Source: Streptomyces malaysiense (lineage in GTDB: Bacteria; Actinomycetota; Actinomycetes; Streptomycetales; Streptomycetaceae). Taken from it: a stretch of 64,000 bases of DNA. The notes under the pieces were generated by a model. The model had not been told where the DNA came from. It saw only the letters and a list, made by a program, of their open reading frames with translations, and made no database searches. A program made the position numbers and the translations under genes. Below, piece by piece: positions 1-8,689 of the stretch. Each line of letters opens with the position of its first letter. Position 1 is the first letter of the stretch. The stretch covers positions 1 to 64,000 of the forward strand of contig NZ_LBDA02000048.1 of NCBI RefSeq assembly GCF_000980885.2. Direction: 5' to 3'.

Positions 1-33
1 TGGTGCGGGGGCTTTCTGCGTTCAGGGACAAAT

Positions 34-582
34 TCAGAAGGTCACATCGGCCGTCTTCACCGTGCCGGCCTCACGGCCCGGCGCCGACTGGGCGCTCCAG
101 TACAGATTGGTGTGCGCGATCACCTGCTCCGGGGTCGGGGCCCCGTGCGCCGTGAGGTCCTCCGTGGTGTGGGCATCGGCGACCAGCACCGCGTCGTAAC
201 CGCGGACCAGGGCCCCGTGCAACGTGGAGCGGACACAGCAATCGGTCTGCGCGCCCGTCACCAGCAGCCGGCCCACCCCGTGCTCGGCGAGTACGGACTC
301 GAGCGCGGTGTCCTCGAAGGAGTCCGGGTAACTCTTGGCGACCAGCGGCTCGGTGTCGAGTCGCTTCAGCTCGGAGACGTACTCCCAGCTCTCCGTACCC
401 GCCACCAGGTCCTCGTCCTGGTGCTGCACCCACACCACCGGGACACCCGCCGAGCGGGCCCTGTCGATCAGGGTGTTGATGTTCGCGAGGACGTCGTCCA
501 GAACCGGCGCGCCGGCGACGACTCCGTTCTGGACGTCGATGACGAGCACCGCGGTACCAGGTCGTTCCTGAAGTGTGGTCAT
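34..582 (-). CDS. Isochorismatase-like cysteine hydrolase
   Basis: 182-residue soluble alpha/beta hydrolase of the isochorismatase/nicotinamidase superfamily. The N-terminal strand carries the general-base Asp in AVLVIDVQNGVV (about residues 11-22). The catalytic Cys lies in VTGAQTDCCVRST (about 108-120), where a double Cys follows the usual GxxTDxCV pattern. Length is normal for the family. The start is an ATG at 582. The substrate cannot be read from sequence; nicotinamidase, carbamoylsarcosine amidase and plain isochorismatase-like roles all remain possible. The gene stands alone and is divergent from the acetyltransferase at 635, with about 50 bases between them that must hold both promoters. 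Confidence 0.85.
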   Translation of the reverse strand: MTTLQERPGTAVLVIDVQNGVVAGAPVLDDVLANINTLIDRARSAGVPVVWVQHQDEDLVAGTESWEYVSELKRLDTEPLVAKSYPDSFEDTALESVLAEHGVGRLLVTGAQTDCCVRSTLHGALVRGYDAVLVADAHTTEDLTAHGAPTPEQVIAHTNLYWSAQSAPGREAGTVKTADVTF

Positions 583-634
583 GCGGCCAGATTATGGGAT
601 GCCGAGTGCCTGTCGCAGCACTACGGTGGCGGGC

Positions 635-1195
635 ATGACCAGGTTGACCAGCGAAGACTATGTCGTGCGAGCCATCCGCCCCGCGGAGTGGGAGAAGGTG
701 AGGAACCTGCGGCTGGACGCGCTGCGGGATCCGGCCGCACCGCTCGCCTTCCTGGAGGGTTACGAGGAGGCCGCCGCGAAGGCCGACCTCTTCTGGCAGG
801 ACCGCGCGGCGGGGTCGGGTGAGGGGTCGGCGACGGCGCGGCAGTTCATCGCCGAGCTGCCCGACGGGTCATGGGCCGGATCGCTGACCGTGCTGATGGA
901 AGAGGCCGGCACCGAGGACTGGGCCGGGTTCCCGGTCGAGCGCCGGCAGGGGCATGTCGTCGGTGTGTACGTGCGGCCCGAACACCGGGGCAACGGGCTG
1001 ATCAAGGCCATGTTCGACGCGGGTGTCACCTGGGCGTGGGGGCGCGGCGCCGAGCGGGTCCGGCTGCTGGTGCACGAGGACAACGAGCGGGCGCAGGGTG
1101 CCTATCGCAAGACGGGGTTCGGGCCGAGCGGGGTGCGGGTGCCGTTCGTGAAGGACGCGGCCCGGCACCAGCTGGAGTTCGTCCTAGACCGTTAG
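635..1195 (+). CDS. GNAT family N-acetyltransferase
   Basis: 186-residue acetyl-CoA-dependent acetyltransferase. The acetyl-CoA pocket motif is in VGVYVRPEHRGNGLIKAMF (Q/RxxGxG/A type) and the C-terminal part has the usual NERAQGAYRKTGF segment. The frame stays open upstream to 575, but ATG 635 places the fold at the normal distance and removes a run without homologous character. The acceptor substrate is unknown. The 3' end overlaps the convergent gene ending at 1184 by 12 bases, so the two transcripts overlap at their tails. Confidence 0.85.
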   Translation: MTRLTSEDYVVRAIRPAEWEKVRNLRLDALRDPAAPLAFLEGYEEAAAKADLFWQDRAAGSGEGSATARQFIAELPDGSWAGSLTVLMEEAGTEDWAGFPVERRQGHVVGVYVRPEHRGNGLIKAMFDAGVTWAWGRGAERVRLLVHEDNERAQGAYRKTGFGPSGVRVPFVKDAARHQLEFVLDR

Positions 1196-2758
1196 CCCGG
1201 GGAGGCCGGGCAGACCCGGCAGCTCCTGGTGCGGCCAGCGGGCGCGGGCCTGTTCACGGGAGCGGAACAGCGCGAACGCCGGCAGGCCCTGTTCGTCCCC
1301 GGCGGCCAGCAGGTCCGGGAGCTGGGGGAAGGGCGCGACGGCGGCGATGTCGTCCAGGACCAGCGTCAGTGGTGGGTCGAGCCGACCGGAGGATGACCGT
1401 GCGGCCATGTGCCGGCCGTGCTCGACCACGCTGGAGACGAGGGCCGTCAGGAGGGGCATCGCGCCGGGCGCGCTCCTCGGGTCCTCGATGGATTCACCGA
1501 CTACGTAAAGCGTGCCCCCTTCGTCGGCAAAGGAATCCAAGGCGAGCGCATCAGTTCGGTTTGGGGTGCATGCCTCGCGGATGTTGACCGTCGAGAGCGC
1601 GGCGAGCGCCCTGCCGGTCAACTCCTGTGCGATGTCCCGGCGCTCGGGATGCGCGGTGAGGGCGGCCTCCAGTTCCCCGGCGGCCCCGGCGGCGGCCTTG
1701 GGATGGGTGCGCAGGGTGCGTACGGCGTCCTGTACCTGGCTGCCCTGGGACCAGCGGTGGACATGGCGGACCGTGCGGTTCTCCAGGGCGGCGGCGTGCA
1801 GATAGCTGCGCAGGAGGGTGGTCGCCGTGTCCACCAGGGCCTGGTCGATGCGGGCGGTGGGCCGCACGGGGGCGAGGAGCGCGGTCGCGCGCTGGAGCGC
1901 GGTCTGCTTGTCCGCGCAGCCGGCCGTGGGGGACCAGTGCAGGCGGGCCGGGGTGTCGCAGCGGTGCGCCGGGTCGTAGAGGTGGGTGGGGCCCAGCTTG
2001 GCCCTGGCGTCCTTGGTCTCCGCCCACAGGGACGGGTTCGAGGTGACGACGATGACGGGCCCCGCCGCGTCCCGCACGGCCTGGGCGGCTGCCGTACGAC
2101 GGGTGTCCGGCGGCGCGATGAGGATCTTCTCCCGCCCGGCCATGGGCCGTCCTTTGGCCGGAGGGTGGGCCGACGGGGGCTCGGCGGGCGACTGCTCGAC
2201 CGCGACCGGCGCCTGCGGGGCCTGCGGCGCCTGCGGCATCTCGTGCCGCTGCACCGGAACGTCGTACCGCTGCGGCGCCTCCACGGGTGCCACGACCGCG
2301 GTGGACGGCTCAGGCGGGGACGCCGGCTCCGGCTTCGGCTCCGGTACCGCCTTTTCCGCGCCGGCCCGCGCTCGCGCCCGGCCCGCCCGCCATCGAGCCA
2401 CCGTCCCCAGCACGAACACGGTGGCGACGAACAGGACCATCAGCTCGGCGATGAACAGCCCCCAGAACAGGCCCCAGCCCGAGAGTCCGGACGCGGGGGT
2501 GTCCGGCCAGGCGCCGGCGAGGTCGTGGGGCCGGCTGAGCAGGTGGCGCATGGCCATGGGGGTGCGCGGGAAGGTGACGTCCGCGGGCCAGGCGCCGTGG
2601 GCGAAGAGGGCCGCGAGGCCGGTGGCCGTCCACACCAGCACGGTGATGCCGAGCAGGAAGGCGAGGATGCCGAGCAGCAGCCCGTCGGGGATGCCGCCCT
2701 GTCCCTGCCTCTCCTGCGGCCGCCGGTTCTCCCGGGGTGCGCGAGCGTCCGGTCCCAC
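1184..2758 (-). CDS. VirD4/TraG-like membrane ATPase, Walker A degenerate
   Basis: 524 residues. It starts at GTG 2758, preceded by GGAGG at 8 bases. Two N-terminal membrane segments (about 25-52 and 95-120) are followed by a Pro/Ala-rich linker and a cytosolic domain laid out like a type IV coupling protein: an ILIAPPDTRRTAAAQ segment where the P-loop should be, the VIVVTSNPSLWAETKDAR and YDPAHR blocks, and a Walker B-like LTLVLDDIAAVAPFPQLP near the C-terminus. The P-loop GxxxxGKS/T is missing (PPDTRRTA instead of PPRSGKTA type). ATP hydrolysis is therefore doubtful. It is the last gene of the six-gene secretion-like cluster, 13 bases after the VirB4-like gene. It may be the equivalent of cmdA or cmdF of S. 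coelicolor; this is from memory and not verified. Confidence 0.7.
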   Translation of the reverse strand: MGPDARAPRENRRPQERQGQGGIPDGLLLGILAFLLGITVLVWTATGLAALFAHGAWPADVTFPRTPMAMRHLLSRPHDLAGAWPDTPASGLSGWGLFWGLFIAELMVLFVATVFVLGTVARWRAGRARARAGAEKAVPEPKPEPASPPEPSTAVVAPVEAPQRYDVPVQRHEMPQAPQAPQAPVAVEQSPAEPPSAHPPAKGRPMAGREKILIAPPDTRRTAAAQAVRDAAGPVIVVTSNPSLWAETKDARAKLGPTHLYDPAHRCDTPARLHWSPTAGCADKQTALQRATALLAPVRPTARIDQALVDTATTLLRSYLHAAALENRTVRHVHRWSQGSQVQDAVRTLRTHPKAAAGAAGELEAALTAHPERRDIAQELTGRALAALSTVNIREACTPNRTDALALDSFADEGGTLYVVGESIEDPRSAPGAMPLLTALVSSVVEHGRHMAARSSSGRLDPPLTLVLDDIAAVAPFPQLPDLLAAGDEQGLPAFALFRSREQARARWPHQELPGLPGLPGLTV

Positions 2759-2771
2759 CTGCCGTGCCTCC

Positions 2772-4184
2772 CTACGCCACCGTCGACTCGGAGTCGCCGA
2801 GGTGCTGTTCCACGAAGGCCGCGGCCCGCTGCTCAGCCTCCAGTTCCGCGGCGCGCAGGACGTCGTCCGGGGCGTGGTCGCTGGAGGACTCGGTCATCGC
2901 GCGGTCGGTGAAGACCAGCGGGCGTTCGGACTCGGTGATGAGGTGCTTGACCACCTGGACGTTGCCGTTGACGTCCCAGACCGCGATGCCCGGGGTCAGC
3001 GTCGGGATGATCTCGACGGCCCAGCGCGGCAGGCCGAGGACGCGGCCGGTGGCCCGTGCCTCGTCGGCCTTCTGGGCATAGATCGTTCTGGTCGAGGCCA
3101 TCTTCAGGATCGCCGCCGCCTCCTTGGCGGCCGCGCCGTCCACCACGTCGGAGAGATGGTGGACGACGGCCACGAAGGACAGGCCGAGGCGTCGGCCGAA
3201 CTTCAGCAGGCGCTGGAACAGCTGGGCGACGAACGGGCTGTTGATGATGTGCCAGGCCTCTTCGACCAGGAAGATGCGCTTCTTGCGGTCGGGCCGGATC
3301 CAGGTGTGCTCCAGCCACACGCCGACGATCGCCATCAGGATGGGCATGGCGATGGAGTTGCGGTCGATGTGCGAGAGGTCGAAGACGATGAGCGGGGCGT
3401 CGAGGTCGATGCCGACCGTGGTCGGGCCGTCGAACATGCCGCGCAGGTCACCGTCGACCAGCCGGTCCAGGACCAGGGCGACGTCCAGGCCCCAGGCCCG
3501 TACGTCGTCCAGGGCGACGTTCATCGCCTCGGCGGACTCCGGCTCGGGGTGCCGTAGCTGCTCCACGATGTCGGTGAGGACCGGCTGGCGGTCCACGATG
3601 GTCTCGTTGACGTAGGAGTGGGCGACCTTGAGGGCGAAGCCGGAGCGCTCGTCCAGGCCGTGGCCCAGCGCCACCTCGATGATGGTGCGCAGCAGTGCCA
3701 GCTGGCCGGTGGTGGTGATCGCCGGGTCCAGCGGGTTGAGGCGGATGCCGTGGTCCAGGGCGGCCGTGGGGTCCAGCCGGATCGGCGTTATCCCCAGCTC
3801 CTCGGCGATGAGGTTCCACTCGCCGACCCCGTCCTCGCCCTGTGCGTCCAGGACGACGACCTGGCGGTCGCGGAAGCGCAGCTGGCGCAGCACGTACGTC
3901 TTCTCCAGCGCCGACTTGCCGTTGCCGGACTCGCCGAGGACCAGCCAGTGCGGGGCCGGGAGCTGCTGGCCGTAGAGCTGGAAGGGGTCGTAGATGTAAC
4001 CCTTCCCGGAGTAGACCTCGCGGCCGATGATGACGCCGGAGTCCCCGAGGCCGGGCGCGGCGGTGGGCAGGTAGACCGCCTGGGCCTGGCCCGTGGAGGT
4101 GCGCACCGGCAGCCGGGTCGTCTCGACCTTCCCGAAGAGGAAGGAGGTGAACGCCTCGGTGAGGACGGACAGCGGATCCCGCAT
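2772..4184 (-). CDS. VirB4/HerA-like type IV secretion ATPase
   Basis: 470 residues from ATG 4184; the frame is open further upstream, but this start fits the gene junction. The P-loop GESGNGKS is at residues 84-91 and Walker B FLVEEAWHI at 305-313, followed by GRRLGLSFVAVVHHLSD and a KMASTRTIYAQ block typical of VirB4/TraC ATPases. It has the C-terminal motor part only; the VirB4 N-terminal part appears to be supplied by the gene immediately upstream (4199-5758). It is probably the energy source of the envelope machine encoded here. It likely corresponds to the ATP/GTP-binding Cmd protein of S. coelicolor (inference from memory). Confidence 0.8.
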   Translation of the reverse strand: MRDPLSVLTEAFTSFLFGKVETTRLPVRTSTGQAQAVYLPTAAPGLGDSGVIIGREVYSGKGYIYDPFQLYGQQLPAPHWLVLGESGNGKSALEKTYVLRQLRFRDRQVVVLDAQGEDGVGEWNLIAEELGITPIRLDPTAALDHGIRLNPLDPAITTTGQLALLRTIIEVALGHGLDERSGFALKVAHSYVNETIVDRQPVLTDIVEQLRHPEPESAEAMNVALDDVRAWGLDVALVLDRLVDGDLRGMFDGPTTVGIDLDAPLIVFDLSHIDRNSIAMPILMAIVGVWLEHTWIRPDRKKRIFLVEEAWHIINSPFVAQLFQRLLKFGRRLGLSFVAVVHHLSDVVDGAAAKEAAAILKMASTRTIYAQKADEARATGRVLGLPRWAVEIIPTLTPGIAVWDVNGNVQVVKHLITESERPLVFTDRAMTESSSDHAPDDVLRAAELEAEQRAAAFVEQHLGDSESTVA

Positions 4185-4198
4185 CGGCGAATCAGCCC

Positions 4199-5758
4199 CT
4201 ACCTTCGGATGCCGGTGGCGAAAGGAAGTGTGTTCACGAAGGCGCGGTGGTGCTCCCGGTCGCACCACTCCAGCTTGAGGTACGACTTGCCTGCCGAGGC
4301 CCTTATCGTCCGCTTGTCGCGGGCGAGGGACTCCGGGGTACGGGCGGAGACGGTGATGTAGCCGACCAGGTTGACGCCCGCGGCGCCGCTCGCGAGGTCC
4401 TCGCCGCGCTGGTCGAGGCGGTTGTGCGCGGCGATGTCGCGGGGGTCGACGGTGCGGTTCATCTTGGCGGCGCGGGACGCCTCGGCCACGTCGTTCGTCT
4501 TCTCGGTCAGCATGCGCTCGATGGCGACCTCGGTGGGTTCGAGGTCCATGGTGACCGCGACCGTGCGGATGACGTCCGGGGTGTGCACCAGCAGCGGCGC
4601 CAGGAAGTTCACGCCGACCGGGGTCATCGGCCACTCCTTGACCCAGGCGGTGGCGTGGCACCAGGGGGCGCGGGTGGTGGACTCGCGGGTCTTGGCCTGG
4701 AGGAACGTCGGCTCGGTGGCGTCCAGTTCGGCCGGCCAGGCGTTGCGCCGGGTCATCGCCTGGATGTGGTCGATGGGGTGGTCCGGGTCGTACATGGAGT
4801 GGATCAGGGAGGCGAGCCGGCCCTGGCCGAGCGGCTGGCGGACGCGGATGTCGGCTTCCTGGAGGCGTGAGCAGATGTCGGTCAGCTCACGGGCCATGAC
4901 GACGGCGAGCCCGGCGTCCCGGTCGAGTTTGCGGCCGGACTGGGGGCGGGCGGCGCGGGCCATCGCCTGTGCCTCGGCGGCCAGTTCACGGCTGTGGTGC
5001 ATACAGGCGACGAGGTAGGCGCGGTGCTGCTCGCTGCTCGTGGACACCATCGACTGGAGCTGGTCGTACGACCGCTGGAGCCAGGCCGGGGAGCGGTTGT
5101 CGCCGCGCTGGGCGACGTCCTTGGCGTGTGCGTCGGGGTCGGCGGGCAGGGTGCGGGCGAGCATCTGGAGCCGGGTGACGAAGCCGTCGCCGTTGGCGAC
5201 GTGCTTGAGCAGCGTGCCGAACCGGTCGACCAGGGCCTCCTGGTCCTCGGAGTCGCGCAGGCCGACGCCGGGGCCCTCGATCTCGATGGCCGCGGTGACG
5301 GTCTTGCGGTCGGCGTGCAGCAGTACGGCGATCTCGTCCGGCCCGAAGGGCGCGGCGAGCCAGCTGATGCGGCCGATGCCGGGCGGCGGTCCGATCTCCA
5401 CCTCCTCGCCGCCGATGCGGGTGCCGGCCTCCATGACGCCGGCGCGGTAGGTGGCGCCGCGTTTGACGGTGCGCTTGAAACTGCGGTTGATCTCGAACCA
5501 CTTGTAGAACGTGCGGCGCTTGTACGGCACGTACACCGCGGCGAGCGCGAGCATCGGGAAGCCCATCAGCAGCACGATCCGCAGTGAGAGCGTCGGCACC
5601 AGGAGGCCGCACATCATGCCGAGGAACGCGCCGACGATGATCAGCGCGATCTCTCCGGACTCGCGGTTGCGGCCGACGATCGCGTTCGGCCGGGCGCGGC
5701 CGATGAGATACGTACGGCGGGGCGTGACCGGATGGGACATGTGGGACTCGGTCGTCAA
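4199..5758 (-). CDS. SCO6880/PrgI-VirB4-N-like membrane protein
   Basis: 519 residues. I choose TTG 5758 because GGGAGG lies 9 bases upstream; the internal ATG 5740 has no ribosome site. The TTGA start overlaps the stop of the preceding gene, indicating translational coupling. Two membrane segments near the N-terminus (about 37-80, IALIIVGAFLGMMCGLLVP and IVLLMGFPMLALAAVYV) precede KRRTFYKWFE, as in PrgI/VirB3-like proteins. The long soluble remainder resembles the non-catalytic N-terminal half of VirB4 proteins and has no P-loop. It is the split partner of the ATPase downstream. Confidence 0.75.
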   Translation of the reverse strand: MTTESHMSHPVTPRRTYLIGRARPNAIVGRNRESGEIALIIVGAFLGMMCGLLVPTLSLRIVLLMGFPMLALAAVYVPYKRRTFYKWFEINRSFKRTVKRGATYRAGVMEAGTRIGGEEVEIGPPPGIGRISWLAAPFGPDEIAVLLHADRKTVTAAIEIEGPGVGLRDSEDQEALVDRFGTLLKHVANGDGFVTRLQMLARTLPADPDAHAKDVAQRGDNRSPAWLQRSYDQLQSMVSTSSEQHRAYLVACMHHSRELAAEAQAMARAARPQSGRKLDRDAGLAVVMARELTDICSRLQEADIRVRQPLGQGRLASLIHSMYDPDHPIDHIQAMTRRNAWPAELDATEPTFLQAKTRESTTRAPWCHATAWVKEWPMTPVGVNFLAPLLVHTPDVIRTVAVTMDLEPTEVAIERMLTEKTNDVAEASRAAKMNRTVDPRDIAAHNRLDQRGEDLASGAAGVNLVGYITVSARTPESLARDKRTIRASAGKSYLKLEWCDREHHRAFVNTLPFATGIRR

Positions 5759-7077
5759 CGCCCTTCACCTCCCGTGCGGTTGTTGCGGGTGTTGCCTGCG
5801 TGCGGGGTGCTGACCGGGCTGGGCGCCCGAGGCGCGGGGGTGGCGGAGGGGACGGCCCCGCCGCCCCCTCCGGGGGTACGGCTGCTGTGCGCGGCGACGC
5901 CGCCGGTGGCGGGGTTGGCCGGGCGGGGGGTGCTGGAACCGCCGCCGCTCTGTGCCGCGTTGCTGTCGGCGCGGGTGCTGTGGGTCTTGATGCCCTGCGC
6001 GACGAGGGAGGCGGGGGAGCTGATGACGGCCGCGGCCTTGCCCTCGGCGCCCTGCATGATCCGGTTGTTGCGGCCGGCCGCGATCTCGTCGCCGAAGCCG
6101 GGCACGAAGCGGTAGATCACGGCGCTGGCGAAGATGGCGAGCAGGATGATCGCGAGGCCGGAGACGACGGCGGAGAAGGCGTCGGGTCCGTTGCCGGAGG
6201 AGAGGGCGCCGGCGAGGCCGAGGACGATCACGATCACCGGTTTGACCAGGATGACGGCGATCATGATGCCGGCCCAGCGCCTGACGTGGCCCCACATGTT
6301 CTTGTCGACGAGCCCCGCGTAGACGACGGTGCCGAGGAGGGCGCCGACGTAGAGGAGGGCGGCGCGGATGACCAGCTCCAGCCAGAGGACGCCGGCGGCG
6401 AGGATGCTCACCAGGGAGACGACGATCAGCATGATGGGGCCGCCGCCGATGTCGGTGCCCTTGCTCAGCGCGCCGGAGAACGTCCCGAAGAACGTGTCCG
6501 CCTGGTCGCCGGTGGCCTTCGCCAGGACGTCGGTCACGCTGTCCGTCGCGGAGACGACGGTGTACAGGATCAGCGGTGTGAACGCCGAGGCCATCACCGT
6601 CAGCCAGAGGAACCCGACGGCCTCGGAGATCGCGGTCGTCAACGGCACACCGCGCACCGCGCGCTTGGCGACGGCGAGGAGCCAGAGCAGGAGCGTGAGG
6701 ATGGTCGACGCGGCGAAGACGATGGCGTACTGCTGGAGGAACTTCTGATTGGTGAAGTCGACGTTCGCGGTGTCCTTGACGGCGGCGCTGAGCTTCCCGA
6801 TGGTCCACGAAGCGGCCTTGGCACAGCCCTGAGCGAGGGCGGAGAGGGGGTCGAGGGTGTCGGTGAGGGGGTTGGAACCGGAACCGGTGCCGCCCTTGGA
6901 GCCGTTGCCCTGTTCGCAGTACTGCTTGGCTGGGCCACGCACCAGGTCACAGTGATCGCTGCCAGTGGTGGGTGACGGGGACGGAGCGGCAAACGCACGA
7001 GTGGCCAGAAGCACCGTGGCCGTCTGCAGAGAGCCGAGCAAAGCAGTGATCTTGAGGAAGCGGTGGTTAGCGCGCAT
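5755..7077 (-). CDS. VirB6/TrbL-like polytopic membrane protein
   Basis: 440 residues. A signal peptide (about 1-30, ending ATRAFA) leads into an extracellular Cys-containing stretch (SDHCDLV, QYCEQG). About six membrane helices follow between 115 and 330, including IVFAASTILTLLLWLLAVA and LAIILLAIFASAVIYRFV. The tail after 340 is Gly/Ser/Pro-rich and low in complexity. This layout is that of the VirB6/TrbL channel subunit of Gram-positive conjugation systems. The 5' end overlaps the stop of the TcpC-like gene by 11 bases, and its stop overlaps the next start. Confidence 0.75.
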   Translation of the reverse strand: MRANHRFLKITALLGSLQTATVLLATRAFAAPSPSPTTGSDHCDLVRGPAKQYCEQGNGSKGGTGSGSNPLTDTLDPLSALAQGCAKAASWTIGKLSAAVKDTANVDFTNQKFLQQYAIVFAASTILTLLLWLLAVAKRAVRGVPLTTAISEAVGFLWLTVMASAFTPLILYTVVSATDSVTDVLAKATGDQADTFFGTFSGALSKGTDIGGGPIMLIVVSLVSILAAGVLWLELVIRAALLYVGALLGTVVYAGLVDKNMWGHVRRWAGIMIAVILVKPVIVIVLGLAGALSSGNGPDAFSAVVSGLAIILLAIFASAVIYRFVPGFGDEIAAGRNNRIMQGAEGKAAAVISSPASLVAQGIKTHSTRADSNAAQSGGGSSTPRPANPATGGVAAHSSRTPGGGGGAVPSATPAPRAPSPVSTPHAGNTRNNRTGGEGR

Positions 7078-7897
7078 ACGTGAACCCTCCGTACTCCTCG
7101 ACGGCCTTCGTCATGTCCGTGGCGGTGGAGGCCTGCTGATCGCGGCCCACGGGAACGGGGCCGTCCTTTTGCTGGAAGTCGCTGACCTTCCAGTCGTTGT
7201 CGACCCACTTCAGTTCGTAGGTCGTGGTGTACCAGCTCTCGGTCACAGGGTTGGTTGAGGCATCGCCCGCGAGACCGAACAGCGAGGTGTACCAGACAGC
7301 GACCGTGGCGGAGTCCTCGGAGAAGGCAGTGGTCTTGGTCCCTACGGGAACGACCCGGGAGATGAAGGTCTCGCCCTTCGGAGCGGTGCCGTCCCTCGTC
7401 AGGCCGATATTGGAGAGGAACTTCGTGCTTGTGTACGCAGTGTCCAGCGCCGATTGTCTGTCTGCGGCGGCAGCCGGGGCGTACAACCTGTCGACGAGCG
7501 CGTGCCGCGCTGCGGTGTTGAACATGTCGGTGGACCCCAACGCCACCGAATAGTTCGCGGCCGCACTCTCTGCTCCTTGTTGTGTCTGGGCGAAGCCTGA
7601 GGGGATACCCGCCGTTTTGGTGTTCACCGGACGGGTGCCCGTGGGGGAGGTGGGGGACGTGTGGGGCTGGGAGGGTTTGGGGGGCGAGCTGGTCGCGGAC
7701 GAGTGGTCTCCGCGGTTCGCGAACGCGATCGCCGCGATCAGCAGGACGACCACCCCGACGACCGTGACGACCCCTCGGGACGGCGAGCGGCCGGGGCGGC
7801 GGGGCGCGCCGCCGTAGGGGTCGTGCTCGGGGAGGCGCGTACGGGTGTGCCCCGTGCCGCCGTAGTCGGAGTAGCCCTGCTCGTCTCCGTGACTCAT
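7067..7897 (-). CDS. TcpC-like conjugation scaffold protein
   Basis: 276 residues from ATG 7897, preceded by GGAGGGGG. A short cytosolic N-terminus (HGDEQGYSDYGG...) is followed by one membrane helix (about 44-62, VVTVVGVVVLLIAAIAFA), a Ser/Pro/Thr-rich linker, and an extracytoplasmic domain of about 170 residues containing VAVWYTSLFGL and TYELKWVDNDWKVSDFQ. That resembles the NTF2-like domains of TcpC/VirB8 proteins. The fold is inferred from topology and cluster context, not from a search. Confidence 0.65.
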   Translation of the reverse strand: MSHGDEQGYSDYGGTGHTRTRLPEHDPYGGAPRRPGRSPSRGVVTVVGVVVLLIAAIAFANRGDHSSATSSPPKPSQPHTSPTSPTGTRPVNTKTAGIPSGFAQTQQGAESAAANYSVALGSTDMFNTAARHALVDRLYAPAAAADRQSALDTAYTSTKFLSNIGLTRDGTAPKGETFISRVVPVGTKTTAFSEDSATVAVWYTSLFGLAGDASTNPVTESWYTTTYELKWVDNDWKVSDFQQKDGPVPVGRDQQASTATDMTKAVEEYGGFTYAR

Positions 7898-8021
7898 GCC
7901 GTGTGCGCCCCCTCCACCTCGTAGACGTACGACGGTAGCCGTGCTGGTTCCCGCGCGGGCGGGGTGTGGTGACTCGACATCAGGGAGACGCAACCTCTAA
8001 GGGGAGGAGAACACGGGTGCG

Positions 8022-8330
8022 CTAGACCGCCATGCCGTACACGATGGTGAACAGCGTGCCCAGGGAACCGATGATGAAGACCCCGGTGAGGCCGGCGATG
8101 ATCAGGCCCTTGCCCTGCTCCGCGCTGAACGTGTCGCGCAGTGCCGTCGCCCCGATGCGCTGTTTGGCCGCACCCCAGACCGCGATGCCGAGGCACAGCA
8201 GGATGGCCACCGCCATCACCACCTCGATCATCACCTTGGCCTCGTTGCCCAGGCTGCCGAAGGGCCCCCAGTCCGGAGCGATCCCGCCGATGATGGTGTT
8301 GATGTCTCCCTTGTCGGCCGCAAAGAGCAT
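8022..8330 (-). CDS. Small two-helix pilin-like membrane protein
   Basis: 102 residues from ATG 8330; a TTG at 8363 would add 11 residues but has no usable ribosome site. Two hydrophobic helices (VMIEVVMAVAILLCLGIAVWGA and GLIIAGLTGVFIIGSLGTLF) are separated by a short basic loop, KQRIGATALRDTF. This is the layout of VirB2/TrbC-type subunits. It is the first gene of the six-gene minus-strand cluster, 124 bases ahead of the TcpC-like gene. Confidence 0.65.
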   Translation of the reverse strand: MLFAADKGDINTIIGGIAPDWGPFGSLGNEAKVMIEVVMAVAILLCLGIAVWGAAKQRIGATALRDTFSAEQGKGLIIAGLTGVFIIGSLGTLFTIVYGMAV

Positions 8331-8365
8331 GTAAGTCACCGCCCCTGGTGGGTAGTTCCGCAAGC

Positions 8366-8384
8366 CCTCTGCGGTGTGCAGAGG
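8366..8384. repeat. Hairpin in the 5' region of the secretion-like cluster
   Basis: Inverted repeat CCTCTGC-ggtgt-GCAGAGG, 36 bases upstream of the pilin-like start. The surrounding 8364-8636 stretch has no credible gene and is less GC-rich than its neighbours, as expected of a promoter region. The repeat could be an operator or an untranslated-leader hairpin. Confidence 0.35.
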
Positions 8385-8636
8385 CCAGGTCTCATTGTCG
8401 CCGACAACACCGCCGTCGTATGTCGACTTGACGTCATTGACTGGAGGGTTTCGTACGAATACCTCGTATGGTCACTCTGTGTATCACGGCAGGTCACCCC
8501 GGGCAACGAGGTCCGACCGGAACCTGCCACGTGGTTCCGTCGTTGACCCCCTTTACGCCCTGGCCCGGATGGTGACGACCGGTCGGGTGAGGAGCCGCTT
8601 CGATGGTCTCACGCGCGGGCTCCGCAACGCGGCCGA

Positions 8637-8664
8637 GGCCCCGGCGGCGGATGCCACCGGGGCC
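8637..8664 (-). terminator. Terminator of the sedolisin gene
   Basis: GGCCCCGG and CCGGGGCC arms separated by 12 bases, 26 bases beyond the stop at 8690 in the minus direction. No clear T-run follows, which is common for Streptomyces terminators. Confidence 0.6.
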
Positions 8665-8689
8665 TGCGGACGTACGGGTTGACGAGCGG

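Noticed and set aside
8374..8682. Possible plus-strand gene in the gap before the sedolisin gene
   Set aside because: No ribosome site and no recognisable protein character. It overlaps the promoter region of the secretion-like cluster and the terminator hairpin.
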